64,000 nt of DNA from Elusimicrobiota bacterium. Lineage in GTDB: Bacteria > Elusimicrobiota > Elusimicrobia > 2-02-FULL-39-32. Of this stretch, positions 45,234 through 54,808 are shown in pieces. The notes under the pieces are model-generated. The model saw only the letters and a list, made by a program, of their open reading frames with translations. It did not search any database and was not told the DNA's origin. Position numbers and translations under genes: made by a program. Numbering within the stretch: the stretch's first letter is position 1; every line of letters starts with the position of its first letter. The stretch is taken from NCBI GenBank assembly GCA_016180425.1, contig JACPBF010000011.1:34780-98779 (forward strand). Reading direction: 5' to 3'.

Positions 45234-45372
45234 GAGATTTAGATCACATTAAGATTGATAGCTCTTAAGTGGTCAGGGGTTTGACTTAGGTTGAGATATT
45301 TATAGAATAATAAAGATATGAAGAGTAGTCATAAACTCCCCAAGTTTAAATGGTTAGTAATCTCCAGAGTGT
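45234..45372. other. Convergent intergenic region
   Basis: 139 bases between the 690-aa gene (plus) and the 1583-aa gene (minus). No convincing hairpin-plus-T-run terminator for either strand was found; AAACTCCCCAAGTTT is the only small dyad. Confidence 0.5.
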
Positions 45373-48300
45373 TCACTGCTGAAGAGCGAACAGTTCCCTT
45401 GACTTTTGGATCAATTCTAAATCTTTAGAAATTTCAATTAGATGAGTTTCTGAAAGGATTACAAAAATCTGGATTCTTAATCCCTGCACACTTCCTTTAA
45501 AGACATTCCTCTCTGTAAAGATATCTACTAGAGGATTAGGGATATTGCTTAAAGCTCTGATCCTAGTAACGATCTCGGTTAAATCAGTAGTTCCATAGAT
45601 CTGCTTCTCTCCAAATTTGATCTGTTTTAATCTGTTAGAGTCAACTCCATCTACATTCAAATCTAATATCTCTTTGATGAGATGATCTCTCAGCGAAGAG
45701 GTTAATGGCTGACCTTTAGATGAATAAAGGTAAATCTGTTTGCCAGATGGGAGATTTCTTATTCTATCCGCTAAAAGTTTAATTCCATTAGATGAGAGAT
45801 CATCCACATTAAAGAGTTCAATTCCAGATGTTCCTGTTTCTAAAGTAACCATAGAGTCTAACTCTTCTGTTCTAATCAACCTAGAGCTATAACTACCCTC
45901 TTCCTTTCTTCTTCTTCCATTCTCCCACATCTCTTTTGCAGATTCCTTCATAGTTTCAGAAAAAGTTGATTCAGAGTTAAACATCTTTGATATCCCCTGA
46001 TACGCTTTCCATCTTGATTCAAAGCTAATACCTAAATCATTTGCTCCACCAGACTCAAAGAGCACTGTCGCTAAATACCCGAAATTCTCTTTTATCATTT
46101 CTCTCTCTTTACTATCCTCCTTACTATCTCTATAACTCTTATACAAACCGTCATAAGCATTGATAAGTTCATTGAGTTCTACTTGAGCTAATTCTTTAGA
46201 GTTGAGAAACCTAGAAATCCGAGAGCTCTGTTGTGGTTCCAGTTTATCTCCCTTTTTAGGGATGCCTTTGATCCCAGAAACGATTCGAGCCATCTGTATC
46301 AGATGAATTGTATGAAGGAGCTGTTCCAGTTGCTCTTGTTCTAAGATGGATTGAGATTTTATTTGATTCAATAACTTTTCTGGTTTAGGCAAGATGCCTT
46401 TAGATAAATCCTTTTGAAGCGGTTCTCGGCTATTTTCCGGTAGCTGTTCCAATAAATTATTTAGTAGAACACTCTCTGGAAGAGAGGGGCGCATCTTTGT
46501 TAATTCCTTCACCAAATTAACAATCCCCCATACTACAAGTGATACACCGCCAATAAAAAACCCAATGGGATTAATGGCAGCTAAAATCAATCCATATTCT
46601 ACTGTACTGGTTCCTTCCTCGCCTGTTAGTATATTTTTAACTTTTTCCCATTTGGATTGAGTATATGATGGTTCCTCCTTTACGCTTTCTTCATCTCTTA
46701 GTATTGTAGGTATTGGCATCTTTTTTCTGGCTTCTGCCATTTCCATTTGTGCCCTCTTTGCTAACCGATCCTGCGCATCCCGATAGCTCTGCATCAACTG
46801 ATCGAAATTTGTGTGATTAAACCGAACAATGAATAAGGGTCCATCCTGTTCTACTATTAAACCTGTTTTCCTTAATTCATCTACACCCACTGTTGCCATA
46901 GACTCTACAATCTGCTCCATCATCGCCATCAGTTTATATTGGTTCTGGTATGCCTTAAAATCTTCCCTTGCTTTAAGCGCTTCCATCTCTTCAAAAGATA
47001 CTTCATAAAAGATCAGTTCAAGCTCTACATCTGGATATATCTTTTTTAACTCAGATGTTAGTTCTTCCAGCACTTTTTTAAGAGCAGGAGGACCTCTCAC
47101 TCTGGTATCATAGGCTGTCACAAAATCTTCCGCCTTTTGACGGGCAATAAGAACTCTCTCTCCATTCCCAAAAATATCTGCTTTATTCCCTTTTAGCGCT
47201 TTACCAATCTTTTTAATCGTTTTATCTCCGCCCTTATGCTGTACTTTCTCTTGCCACTTATGAAAGGCTCGTTCTCTACCCAAAGTCTTAAAATAACTTA
47301 AAACTTTAAAGAACCCAAAGAACTTTTGATTTCCTTCTATGACAAGCTCTTTAAATCTGCCAACAGTATAGAGATCAGTTAAACTATCTTTACCTTCTTC
47401 TTTTCCTTTAGCTTTCATCCCTTCTAATGCTGCTGATGGATTTTCTATCATATAGCGAGTAACTTCTGGACCTTCAAATTTATCGGTTTCTTTACCCTCT
47501 TTTTTTGTACTTTCACTTTCTTCTAACTCATCGGGTTCTTCATTAGGTTCGAGCAACTCACCTAGATTTTCTGGAACGAGTTTTTGGTTTTCTTCATCTA
47601 CTGTGGTTGATTCAATATTTTTCTCTTTCAATCCTTTTAAATCGTCCAAATCCTCTGGAACAAACCCTTGGTTTCTCCCTGTTGTTCCTGAATCTTTTGC
47701 TTTTCCAACTGCAATATCAGATAACTGCAAGCCAATGAGGTGAAATAGCTTTAGAAAGGTTTCATCTCTCTCTTTATTTTCTTTCTTAAATTCACGTTCC
47801 AATTCTTCTCTGATACTTTTTAATGTAGATTCTTTCCCTTTTTTGTCATCATCTTCAAAAATCTTTTCAACCATATACTCAATCACAGTTTCAAATGATA
47901 CTGCCCCACCACTTAATGTTAAGAATCCCACCTCTTTATTTATTTTTGTATGCGTTATATCAATGACCTCTTGACCAGATACAATTTTCTGGATTTCTTG
48001 CATCAAATCATTGGTATTTTGTAATCCTTCACGATTCACCAAAACATTGAACCCATTCCCATGTTCTGCCACTACCAAAACTCCATCCAATGCCCTTATC
48101 CTGCTTTCCTGCTCAGCAGTCAACTTGCGAGACTCAATTCTGAGAACCGCATAACGATCCCTAAATCCAATCGTATATTTTGCGATCACATTGTTTAGTT
48201 TTTTATTGATCGTTTCAAAATCACCTTCAAACTCAAGGATAATCTCATCCGCCCCTTCTCCCATGTATAGATTCCCGCCTTCTTCAATTACAACTTTCTT

Positions 48301-50124
48301 TAAAATCTTTTGGAACTCAAGAAAAAGGGAATATTCGGATTCAGGAGTTCCCAAAATCGGTTTGCCGTATAACAAGTTCAAAGTCCCCAGCATATCTCCA
48401 TCTAATCGAATAAACCAGCGATTTCCAAATTGTTCAGCAGTCGTAGTTTTTAATGCAGCTAAGTGTCGTAATTCTCCATCTTTCATAGAATCAATGATTT
48501 CGTTGCTTCCTTTGGTTACACCACTAACCTTATCCTTTACATTCCTAACCAACGAGAATGAACGATTCCTGATTCTTTCTAATATCCAGTTAGAAAATTT
48601 TGGCAATTTGTGATTCAAAATATCCTTGAGTTCTATTAAAACTGATGGGTGTGGAACATAAAGGGTAAGAAGGTCTTCTCCTACTTTAGTCACAGCCTCT
48701 TGACTGTTTAATAAGTCAGCATCCTCTACCCCTCTTTTTTCTTTTGAATCTTTAGATAACACCTCCACGGCAACTACACTATCCTTCTGCCCTTCCTTGC
48801 CATGCAGGATAACGTTTATCACTACTTTTTCTAAAACCCCTTCTTTATTTCTAAATTCTTCAATCTGATCTATGGTGATGAATTCTAATGTTTGGAACTG
48901 TCTCCCTTTTTTTTTGAACCATGTGGATATAGTCTTCTCAATCTCTTTTCTTTGCGCTCTGCTGAGGTTCGTTACTTGAGCAAGTATCTTTCTTGTTAAT
49001 AGAGCTGCGGCGAACAAGGAGAACTTTCTTTCTACTACATAGGTAACGGGTGAGATTTCTCCATTGGGTGGAGTCATTGCAGTTGGCAAAGGGGATTTAA
49101 GTGTGATCCGCTCGCCAGTAAAGAGCTTTTCCAGTGGGGTCTTGTCTCTATTGAAGATATTTAAATATTCTGTTCCTATTCCCTTGATCTCTTCTAATCT
49201 GGGCTCAATGACCACATACGCAATCTTTTTCTCTTTTAAAATTTGGGTTATCCCTGTGGTATGAAACCCTCCTGTTACCATTAAAGCTATTTGTCCCGAC
49301 GCGCTGTTCTGGGCAATATTCCCTTCTTGAACTTTCTTCAAGAGATTGTTTACCAAACTCGAGTTCCTGGAAACAGCTGCTTGGTTAAATTGTTCAAACG
49401 GTTCAAGAATCTTTCTGAACTCTCCAAATCTTTGAGAATTCAATTCACCTGTTTTCAATTTATCCTGTCCCATACTCTTTAAAGCAGAAATGCGTGATTC
49501 AATCTCTTTAATATCCTTATTGCGGGATTTATACTCTTCCCACTCTAATGGGCTGAGTTCGTAATTGATCAGCTTTTCAATTAAATTCAAACCTTTTGAG
49601 ATTTCTATTACATTTCTTTCATCTAAATTCTTAATATTGGATTCAATGATTCTAGCTTCTAATTTATTCAATTCACTAAACAGAGTATCGGTATTGATCT
49701 TTTCACTTATCAACACATACTGAATATATTGGTCCATATCTGGATATTGGTTTAATTGAATGTCATAGGCTCGGCACAACTCTTTAAGGTATTGGTAGTA
49801 GGAACTATGAGCAATGGTTTTTAAGCGGTAAGATACGCTGGTTGCAATTAGATTTTCCAATTCAGATTGGGGGAGTCTTTCCATCAGCGCTTTTGTTAAA
49901 TCCCTTCTTTCTTCTTCTACCTTTTCAAAGTTAAGGGATTCTTCTATTGATAAAGCGCTTAGAAATAGTTTGATGTTGGGAAAAGTCTTAGAACTTACAG
50001 GCTGTGTACTAGTAAGAAGTTTAATGTAGGTTCCAAGTTTGATCTCCTCTTTGTGGTATTGCCTGATAGATAGCGACAATTCCCTTAACTTTGGATTTAA
50101 TGCCTTTGGTTCAACTAAGGCCAA
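45373..50124 (-). CDS. Large protein (1583 aa) with degenerate GGDEF-like domains; C-terminal part of a frameshifted gene
   Basis: The first ~300 residues look like the second half of a ChaN/TraB-like fold (ALMVTGGFHTTGITQIL near 280). A first GGDEF/palm-like region has RLDGDMLGTLN (~568) and GEGADEIILEF (~620). After an acidic linker a second one has KDSLTDLYTVGRFKEL (~913) and FGNGERVLIA (~987); neither keeps a full GG[DE]EF active site. At ~1169 EEGTSTVEYGLILA copies an Flp-pilin cleavage motif and is followed by a membrane segment. The C-terminal part is unassigned. TTG 50124 is only the nominal start: the frame is open upstream to 50187 and reads GFIQERAKELHQKI, so the true N-terminus is in the next gene. 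Confidence 0.75.
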   Translation of the reverse strand: MALVEPKALNPKLRELSLSIRQYHKEEIKLGTYIKLLTSTQPVSSKTFPNIKLFLSALSIEESLNFEKVEEERRDLTKALMERLPQSELENLIATSVSYRLKTIAHSSYYQYLKELCRAYDIQLNQYPDMDQYIQYVLISEKINTDTLFSELNKLEARIIESNIKNLDERNVIEISKGLNLIEKLINYELSPLEWEEYKSRNKDIKEIESRISALKSMGQDKLKTGELNSQRFGEFRKILEPFEQFNQAAVSRNSSLVNNLLKKVQEGNIAQNSASGQIALMVTGGFHTTGITQILKEKKIAYVVIEPRLEEIKGIGTEYLNIFNRDKTPLEKLFTGERITLKSPLPTAMTPPNGEISPVTYVVERKFSLFAAALLTRKILAQVTNLSRAQRKEIEKTISTWFKKKGRQFQTLEFITIDQIEEFRNKEGVLEKVVINVILHGKEGQKDSVVAVEVLSKDSKEKRGVEDADLLNSQEAVTKVGEDLLTLYVPHPSVLIELKDILNHKLPKFSNWILERIRNRSFSLVRNVKDKVSGVTKGSNEIIDSMKDGELRHLAALKTTTAEQFGNRWFIRLDGDMLGTLNLLYGKPILGTPESEYSLFLEFQKILKKVVIEEGGNLYMGEGADEIILEFEGDFETINKKLNNVIAKYTIGFRDRYAVLRIESRKLTAEQESRIRALDGVLVVAEHGNGFNVLVNREGLQNTNDLMQEIQKIVSGQEVIDITHTKINKEVGFLTLSGGAVSFETVIEYMVEKIFEDDDKKGKESTLKSIREELEREFKKENKERDETFLKLFHLIGLQLSDIAVGKAKDSGTTGRNQGFVPEDLDDLKGLKEKNIESTTVDEENQKLVPENLGELLEPNEEPDELEESESTKKEGKETDKFEGPEVTRYMIENPSAALEGMKAKGKEEGKDSLTDLYTVGRFKELVIEGNQKFFGFFKVLSYFKTLGRERAFHKWQEKVQHKGGDKTIKKIGKALKGNKADIFGNGERVLIARQKAEDFVTAYDTRVRGPPALKKVLEELTSELKKIYPDVELELIFYEVSFEEMEALKAREDFKAYQNQYKLMAMMEQIVESMATVGVDELRKTGLIVEQDGPLFIVRFNHTNFDQLMQSYRDAQDRLAKRAQMEMAEARKKMPIPTILRDEESVKEEPSYTQSKWEKVKNILTGEEGTSTVEYGLILAAINPIGFFIGGVSLVVWGIVNLVKELTKMRPSLPESVLLNNLLEQLPENSREPLQKDLSKGILPKPEKLLNQIKSQSILEQEQLEQLLHTIHLIQMARIVSGIKGIPKKGDKLEPQQSSRISRFLNSKELAQVELNELINAYDGLYKSYRDSKEDSKEREMIKENFGYLATVLFESGGANDLGISFESRWKAYQGISKMFNSESTFSETMKESAKEMWENGRRRKEEGSYSSRLIRTEELDSMVTLETGTSGIELFNVDDLSSNGIKLLADRIRNLPSGKQIYLYSSKGQPLTSSLRDHLIKEILDLNVDGVDSNRLKQIKFGEKQIYGTTDLTEIVTRIRALSNIPNPLVDIFTERNVFKGSVQGLRIQIFVILSETHLIEISKDLELIQKSRELFALQQ

Positions 50125-50978
50125 TGAAGCGCGAATCTTTTGGTGAAGTTCTTTTGCTCTTTCCTGAATAAAACCTGTGATTGAGGACTAGAACCTATGG
50201 ATTTGTGAAAATCCAGACCTAAAGTCATACCAACATATTCTGCACCGCTAATAAAAGATTCTTTAAGAAAATGATCTGCAATCACTTTTGTTATCTCTTT
50301 ATCTGGAAACGAGCGGTAGGGTTCAAAGTTCATGGCTCCGCTTGCTCCTTCTAACCCTACGACCAGCTGAGGCTGGTTCTTTGTAAATTGATTGCTAGAA
50401 GAAAAAGATTGAATGGGGTATTCTGAGAGAGATTCTATGATTCGAGCGATATTCCTTTGAGCTTCATAGTTTTCATGCACATCTTGTATCTGAAATACCA
50501 TCAAATCATTTGGATTCCATTTGGGCGGGACATAGATTTCTCTAAAACTTGCATAACTCATCGCTCCAGGTTTAAACAAGTGGGATATCTTCTTTACGAT
50601 CTTCTGAGAAACAACCTTTTGTTCCCCAGAGAGAATCGTATAGTCGCCAGCGCTTGCGCCAAACTCCTCAAATTTATGCAGGGAGCGGGGCAATATATTC
50701 TGTTCTAGGGATGGGAGCTGGGTAAAAAGAGTGTTTTCTTCTTTGGGAGGGGTAACAAGAGCAGCGCTATTTTCTTTTCCTTTCTTTTTGTCAACCTTCA
50801 ATAATTTCTCTGCTGCTTTTTTCCTTTCTTGCCAGAGTTGGGTGGGATGTTTGTTCGAAGATCGAATCGCTGGCTCAATGACACTATAGGCAACCTGCAC
50901 ATAAAAAAAGACTAGCGCCATACATAGCGCTACCCCTTTTCTCCAAATAGGTAAGATACAATATTGATATGGTTTCAT
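50115..50978 (-). CDS. Membrane-anchored ChaN/TraB-like N-terminal part of the frameshifted gene
   Basis: I start it at ATG 50978 (287 aa), where KPYQYCILPIWRK precedes a hydrophobic segment (ALCMALVFFYVQVAYS); GTG 51017 would add 13 residues inside a hairpin. The fold hints are VFQIQDVHENYEAQRNIARI and LVVGLEGASGAMNF, the pattern of ChaN/TraB-like proteins that bind metal or haem. The frame ends at 50115 in an unrelated tail (KNFTKRFALHWP), while the downstream ORF is open and sensible from 50187. A 1-bp loss, or a -1 frameshift, between 50187 and 50125 would join both into about 1,890 aa. Confidence 0.7.
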   Translation of the reverse strand: MKPYQYCILPIWRKGVALCMALVFFYVQVAYSVIEPAIRSSNKHPTQLWQERKKAAEKLLKVDKKKGKENSAALVTPPKEENTLFTQLPSLEQNILPRSLHKFEEFGASAGDYTILSGEQKVVSQKIVKKISHLFKPGAMSYASFREIYVPPKWNPNDLMVFQIQDVHENYEAQRNIARIIESLSEYPIQSFSSSNQFTKNQPQLVVGLEGASGAMNFEPYRSFPDKEITKVIADHFLKESFISGAEYVGMTLGLDFHKSIGSSPQSQVLFRKEQKNFTKRFALHWP

Positions 50979-51006
50979 CACATTTGGTAACCTGGCAATC
51001 CTAAAA

Positions 51007-51033
51007 GATAGAGCCACTCTTACAGGCTCTATC
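51007..51033 (-). promoter_or_regulatory. 9-bp perfect hairpin in the leader of the ChaN/TraB-like gene
   Basis: GATAGAGCC (51007-51015) and GGCTCTATC (51025-51033) with a 9-base loop, followed on the minus strand by only four T bases. It sits just before the chosen start codon (50978). It might slow ribosomes or polymerase; the short T-run makes a full terminator unlikely. Confidence 0.45.
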
Positions 51034-51345
51034 TAAAAGGACCCATGGCTTTGCGCCTCTGCTTTAAAAGCAGATTTGCTATTTTCCTGTGATTAGTTTT
51101 AGGCTTTCCAAAAGGTGAAATATAATACCCAAAATTCTTTAAAAGTAAGGGTTTTACTAGGCTTAAACACCCTATTGGAAATTCAGCCAAACTACCTCAT
51201 AGTTATAATAGGAAAATCCAATAATTTCAAGAGTAAAAATAAAATTTTATAAAATAAAATTGTGTGGACAAGCAAACGATTTTCTTGCTTTGGAGAGCCC
51301 TTGCTGGATTGATTATCCACTCTGGTTTTGATAGGATTCTCAGAA
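51034..51345. other. Divergent intergenic region upstream of sdhC
   Basis: About 310 AT-rich bases between the ChaN/TraB-like gene (minus) and sdhC (plus). TATAAT occurs at 51121-51126 and 51204-51209 on the plus strand, but neither has a convincing -35, so I call no promoter. No small ORF or RNA fold was recognised. Confidence 0.5.
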
Positions 51346-51690
51346 ATGTTTTATAAGGGTAAAGAAGGGCAATGGTCTTGGATTTTCCACCGCATTACAG
51401 GGATTGGGGTCCTGCTATTTTTAGCCATTCATATTATTGACACCATGCTCGTGGGCTGGGGTCCGGAAATTTACAACAAGGTCATAGCGATCTATCGCAA
51501 CCCTATTTTTAAAATTGGAGAGGTGGGACTTTTTGCCGCAGTGCTCTACCATGCTTTAAATGGAATTAGAATCATGATCATAGATTTTGTTCCTGAATTT
51601 ACTAAATATCATCGGCAAATCTTTTATCTAGAAATGCTGCTCTTTTTCTTATCCATGATCCCGGTTTCTTTTCTAATGTTATCTCATTAA
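51346..51690 (+). CDS. sdhC: Succinate dehydrogenase cytochrome b subunit
   Basis: Membrane anchor of complex II that binds quinone and haem. Three helices; the motif WIFHRITGIGVLLFLAIHI and the haem-ligand region LYHALNGIRIMIID are typical. I start at ATG 51346 (114 aa) with AGGA 10 bases upstream; a TTG at 51328 is less likely. First gene of sdhCDAB. Confidence 0.92.
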   Translation: MFYKGKEGQWSWIFHRITGIGVLLFLAIHIIDTMLVGWGPEIYNKVIAIYRNPIFKIGEVGLFAAVLYHALNGIRIMIIDFVPEFTKYHRQIFYLEMLLFFLSMIPVSFLMLSH

Positions 51691-51777
51691 AAGCGATTAA
51701 AACAGTCATGGAAATAAAAGCTAAGACAAAAAAAATTGATCATTTTTTAATGCATTCTTCAAACTAAAAATTCATTT

Positions 51778-52167
51778 ATGCAAAATTCAGAAACTTTTCA
51801 AAACGGACGTCCCATGCCTGTGAATAGTTCTTTTGAACTTTTTGCCTGGTTGTTTATGAGGCTGAGCGGAATCCTTCTTTTACTCTTAGCCATTGGACAT
51901 CTTGTGATCATGCATCTGATCAATAGCATTGATACAATTGACTACCAATTTGTGGTGAATCGCTGGAAAACACCGTTTTGGAGAAGTTATGACGGACTCA
52001 TGCTTTTTCTAGCGCTGTTGCATGGGCTGAATGGTTTAAGAACTATTCTGGATGATTATTTAAGGCCCGGTGCATGGAGAATTTTTTGGCTAAGCATCAT
52101 GTATGCAACAGGTTTTATTTTACTTTTTGTTGGATTTCTCACCCTCTTTACTTTTCAACCCAAGTGA
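51778..52167 (+). CDS. sdhD: Succinate dehydrogenase hydrophobic membrane anchor
   Basis: 129 aa with three membrane helices. FAWLFMRLSGILLLLLAIGH holds the conserved Arg and Ser-Gly near the quinone site, GHLVIMH contains the likely haem ligand, and LLHGLNGLRTILDDY is the family's C-terminal signature. Lies between sdhC (87 bp) and sdhA (77 bp). Confidence 0.9.
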   Translation: MQNSETFQNGRPMPVNSSFELFAWLFMRLSGILLLLLAIGHLVIMHLINSIDTIDYQFVVNRWKTPFWRSYDGLMLFLALLHGLNGLRTILDDYLRPGAWRIFWLSIMYATGFILLFVGFLTLFTFQPK

Positions 52168-52244
52168 AAGCGCCGCTAATGGGGTTAAAGATGCAGCCAA
52201 ATCACCAAAAAATTAAACTGGTTGGAATTCTTACATAAAATATT

Positions 52245-53978
52245 ATGCTTAAAATACATCAGTTCGAAGCGATTGTGATTGGAGGCGGAGGCGCAGGGCT
52301 TTACGCTGCCTTAGCGCTTTCTCAATCAAAAGTTCAAACAGCAGTGCTTTCCAAACTCTACCCCACCCGCTCGCACACCGGAGCAGCTCAAGGAGGGATT
52401 GGCGCGGCTCTAGCCAATAAAGAAGAAGATCGCCCTGAATGGCATATGTTCGACACAGTTAAAGGTTCTGACTATTTAGCGGATCAAGATGCTGTGGAAA
52501 TATTGTGCAAGGAAGCTGTGACCACTGTTTATGAGCTGGAACATTTAGGATTGCCCTTTAACCGCACGCAAGACGGCAGAATTGATCAGCGCAGGTTTGG
52601 CGGCCATACAAAAGAATTTGGCAAAGGGCCAGTGCAACGCGCTTGTTTTGCCGCAGACCGCACCGGGCACATGATTTTGCAAACTCTTTATCAGCAATGC
52701 ATTAAAAATGAAGTCAAATTTTTTGATGAATTTCATGTGCTGGATTTGATTATTGAAGAACAAATTTGTAGAGGCGTCATCGCCTATGCCATTGAAACTG
52801 GAGAGCTTCATATTTTTCATGCCAAAACGGTTCTTTTTGCAACCGGCGGTTCTGGCAGAATGTTTAAAATCACTTCTAATGCTCATGCTCTTACAGGAGA
52901 TGGAATGGCGATTGCCCTAAAAAATAAAATTCCATTAGAAGATATGGAATTTTTTCAGTTCCATCCCACAGGGATTTATAAAATGGGTATTCTTCTAACT
53001 GAAGCCTGCCGGGGTGAAGGCGGCATCTTACGCAATAAAAATGGGGAACGCTTTATGGAACGGTATGCTCCTAACATTAAGGATCTAGCGCCAAGAGACA
53101 TTGTTTCCCGCTGTATTTATCTTGAAGTGCGAGATGGCAGAGGCATTGATGGAAAAGATTATGTGCATTTAGATCTAACGCATTTAGGAAAAGAGGTGAT
53201 TGAAAAAAAATTGCCGGACATTACAGATTTTGTGCGTACCTACATGGGGTTAGATCCTGTAAAAGATTTAATCCCTATCCAGCCCACAGCGCACTACTCC
53301 ATGGGCGGAATACCCACCAATGTAAATGCAGAGGTGGTTTGGGATGAAAAAAATAGTGTTCTAAAAGGGTTCTATGCGGCTGGGGAATGCGCCTGTGTTT
53401 CAGTGCATGGAGGAAACCGGTTAGGCACAAACTCTTTAGTTGACATTTTAGTTTTTGGCAGACGCGCAGGCCTTTCCATGGCTGAATACTGTAAAAAAGC
53501 AGATTTCTATCCGCTTCCTTCAAATCCTCAAACTAAAATTCAATCTCAAATAGAACAGTTTAAATCCAAGTCAAATGGAGAAAAAATTTCTACCCTGCGG
53601 CAAGAATTACAAGAAACCATGATGGATTTAGTTGGCGTATTTAGAACAGAAGCAGGTTTAAAAAAAGCTCAAGAAAAAGTTAGGGAACTCAAAAAACGTT
53701 TTCAAAATATCTCTCTGTCGGATAAAAGCCAGGTATTTAATTCAGAACTTTTAGATGCTTTAGAATTAGGCAATTTAATCGCTTTATCTTTGGTAACGAT
53801 TGCCAGCGCTTTAGCCAGAGAAGAATCTCGCGGAGCTCACTACAGGGAAGATTATCCAAGGCGCAATGACCAGAACTGGCTTAAACATACGCTTGCAACC
53901 CTTTCCGAAATTGGTGTAGAATTAAAATATAAAAATGTGGTGATAAAAAATTTTCAGCCTCAAGAAAGAAAATACTAA
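52245..53978 (+). CDS. sdhA: Succinate dehydrogenase flavoprotein subunit
   Basis: Catalytic subunit of complex II: oxidises succinate to fumarate. 577 aa. FAD-binding VIGGGGAGLYAAL at the start; covalent flavin site H44 in RSHTGAAQGGIGAAL; active-site blocks FHPTGIY, EACRGEGGILRN and HYSMGGIPT; C-terminal EESRGAHYREDYP. Intact, and with sdhC, sdhD and sdhB forms a complete set, pointing to a TCA cycle and membrane quinones. Confidence 0.97.
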   Translation: MLKIHQFEAIVIGGGGAGLYAALALSQSKVQTAVLSKLYPTRSHTGAAQGGIGAALANKEEDRPEWHMFDTVKGSDYLADQDAVEILCKEAVTTVYELEHLGLPFNRTQDGRIDQRRFGGHTKEFGKGPVQRACFAADRTGHMILQTLYQQCIKNEVKFFDEFHVLDLIIEEQICRGVIAYAIETGELHIFHAKTVLFATGGSGRMFKITSNAHALTGDGMAIALKNKIPLEDMEFFQFHPTGIYKMGILLTEACRGEGGILRNKNGERFMERYAPNIKDLAPRDIVSRCIYLEVRDGRGIDGKDYVHLDLTHLGKEVIEKKLPDITDFVRTYMGLDPVKDLIPIQPTAHYSMGGIPTNVNAEVVWDEKNSVLKGFYAAGECACVSVHGGNRLGTNSLVDILVFGRRAGLSMAEYCKKADFYPLPSNPQTKIQSQIEQFKSKSNGEKISTLRQELQETMMDLVGVFRTEAGLKKAQEKVRELKKRFQNISLSDKSQVFNSELLDALELGNLIALSLVTIASALAREESRGAHYREDYPRRNDQNWLKHTLATLSEIGVELKYKNVVIKNFQPQERKY

Positions 53979-54033
53979 ACGTAAAAAAGATTAGAGAGCA
54001 GGTTCTCTAAAAGAGCCGCATTCAAAAAAATAA

Positions 54034-54735
54034 ATGATACAAGTTCATCTAAAAATTCAAAGATATAATCCAGAAAAAGATTCTAAACCTTATTTTAAAG
54101 ATTATGCTGTAGAGTGTGAACCTACGGATCGGGTGCTGGATGCGCTCTTAGCGGTTAAAGGAACATTGGACGGATCTTTAACTTTAAGGAAATCCTGCGC
54201 CCATGGGGTGTGCGGTTCGGATGGGATGCGGATTAATGGCAGAAACATGCTTGCCTGCAAAGTCTTGATAAAAAATGTATCGCAGCCAATTGTGGTAGAA
54301 CCATTAAAAGGTTTTAAAATTGTAAAAGATTTGGTTGTGGATATGAAACAGTTTTTTGAAAAATATGTAGCGGTTAAACCTTATTTGATAAACCAAGAAA
54401 CTTCTCCGGAAAAAGAAAGGCTTCAATCGCAGAAACAACAAGAAAGGTTTGAAGATACCACAAAATGTATTCTCTGCGCCTGCTGCACCACAGCCTGCCC
54501 TTCTTTTTGGTCAGATCCAAACTATGTAGGTCCAGCTTCCATTGTGCAAGCGCATCGTTTTATTTTTGATTCCAGAGATCAGGGAGGAGAAGAGCGACTA
54601 AATCTCCTTAACCAACGGGAAGGAGTATGGCGCTGCAGAACCATTTTTAACTGTGTGGAAGCCTGCCCGCGCGAAATTAACATTACCCGAGCGATTGGCG
54701 AAATCAAAAGAGATCTTTTATTCAAAAAAATTTAA
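54034..54735 (+). CDS. sdhB: Succinate dehydrogenase iron-sulfur subunit
   Basis: Electron relay of complex II, 233 aa. [2Fe-2S] ligands C55, C60, D63 and C75 (Asp in place of the third Cys, as in E. coli). The other clusters use C145, C148, C151 and C155, and C201, C207 and C211. Last gene of sdhCDAB; leuC follows after 73 bp. Confidence 0.97.
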   Translation: MIQVHLKIQRYNPEKDSKPYFKDYAVECEPTDRVLDALLAVKGTLDGSLTLRKSCAHGVCGSDGMRINGRNMLACKVLIKNVSQPIVVEPLKGFKIVKDLVVDMKQFFEKYVAVKPYLINQETSPEKERLQSQKQQERFEDTTKCILCACCTTACPSFWSDPNYVGPASIVQAHRFIFDSRDQGGEERLNLLNQREGVWRCRTIFNCVEACPREINITRAIGEIKRDLLFKKI

Positions 54736-54808
54736 AGAAAACTACCTCTATCTTAAAAAATCTAAAAATTTTATTCTGGTTAAAAATCTTAAGCTAAAAA
54801 AAATTAAA

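Noticed and set aside
45373..50190. Programmed -1 frameshift between the 287-aa and 1583-aa ORFs
   Set aside because: The overlap lacks a slippery heptamer and a downstream structure was not evident; a simple indel or sequence error is more economical. Kept as an open alternative in the findings.
52545..52886. Open frames on the opposite strand of sdhA, leuC, clpX and lon
   Set aside because: They are shadows of conserved genes, with no ribosome-binding sites or recognisable products.
54653..54808. Longer LeuC with an N-terminal extension overlapping sdhB
   Set aside because: The extension is an out-of-frame reading of the sdhB end and is lysine-rich junk; the ATG at 54809 gives the family N-terminus and length.
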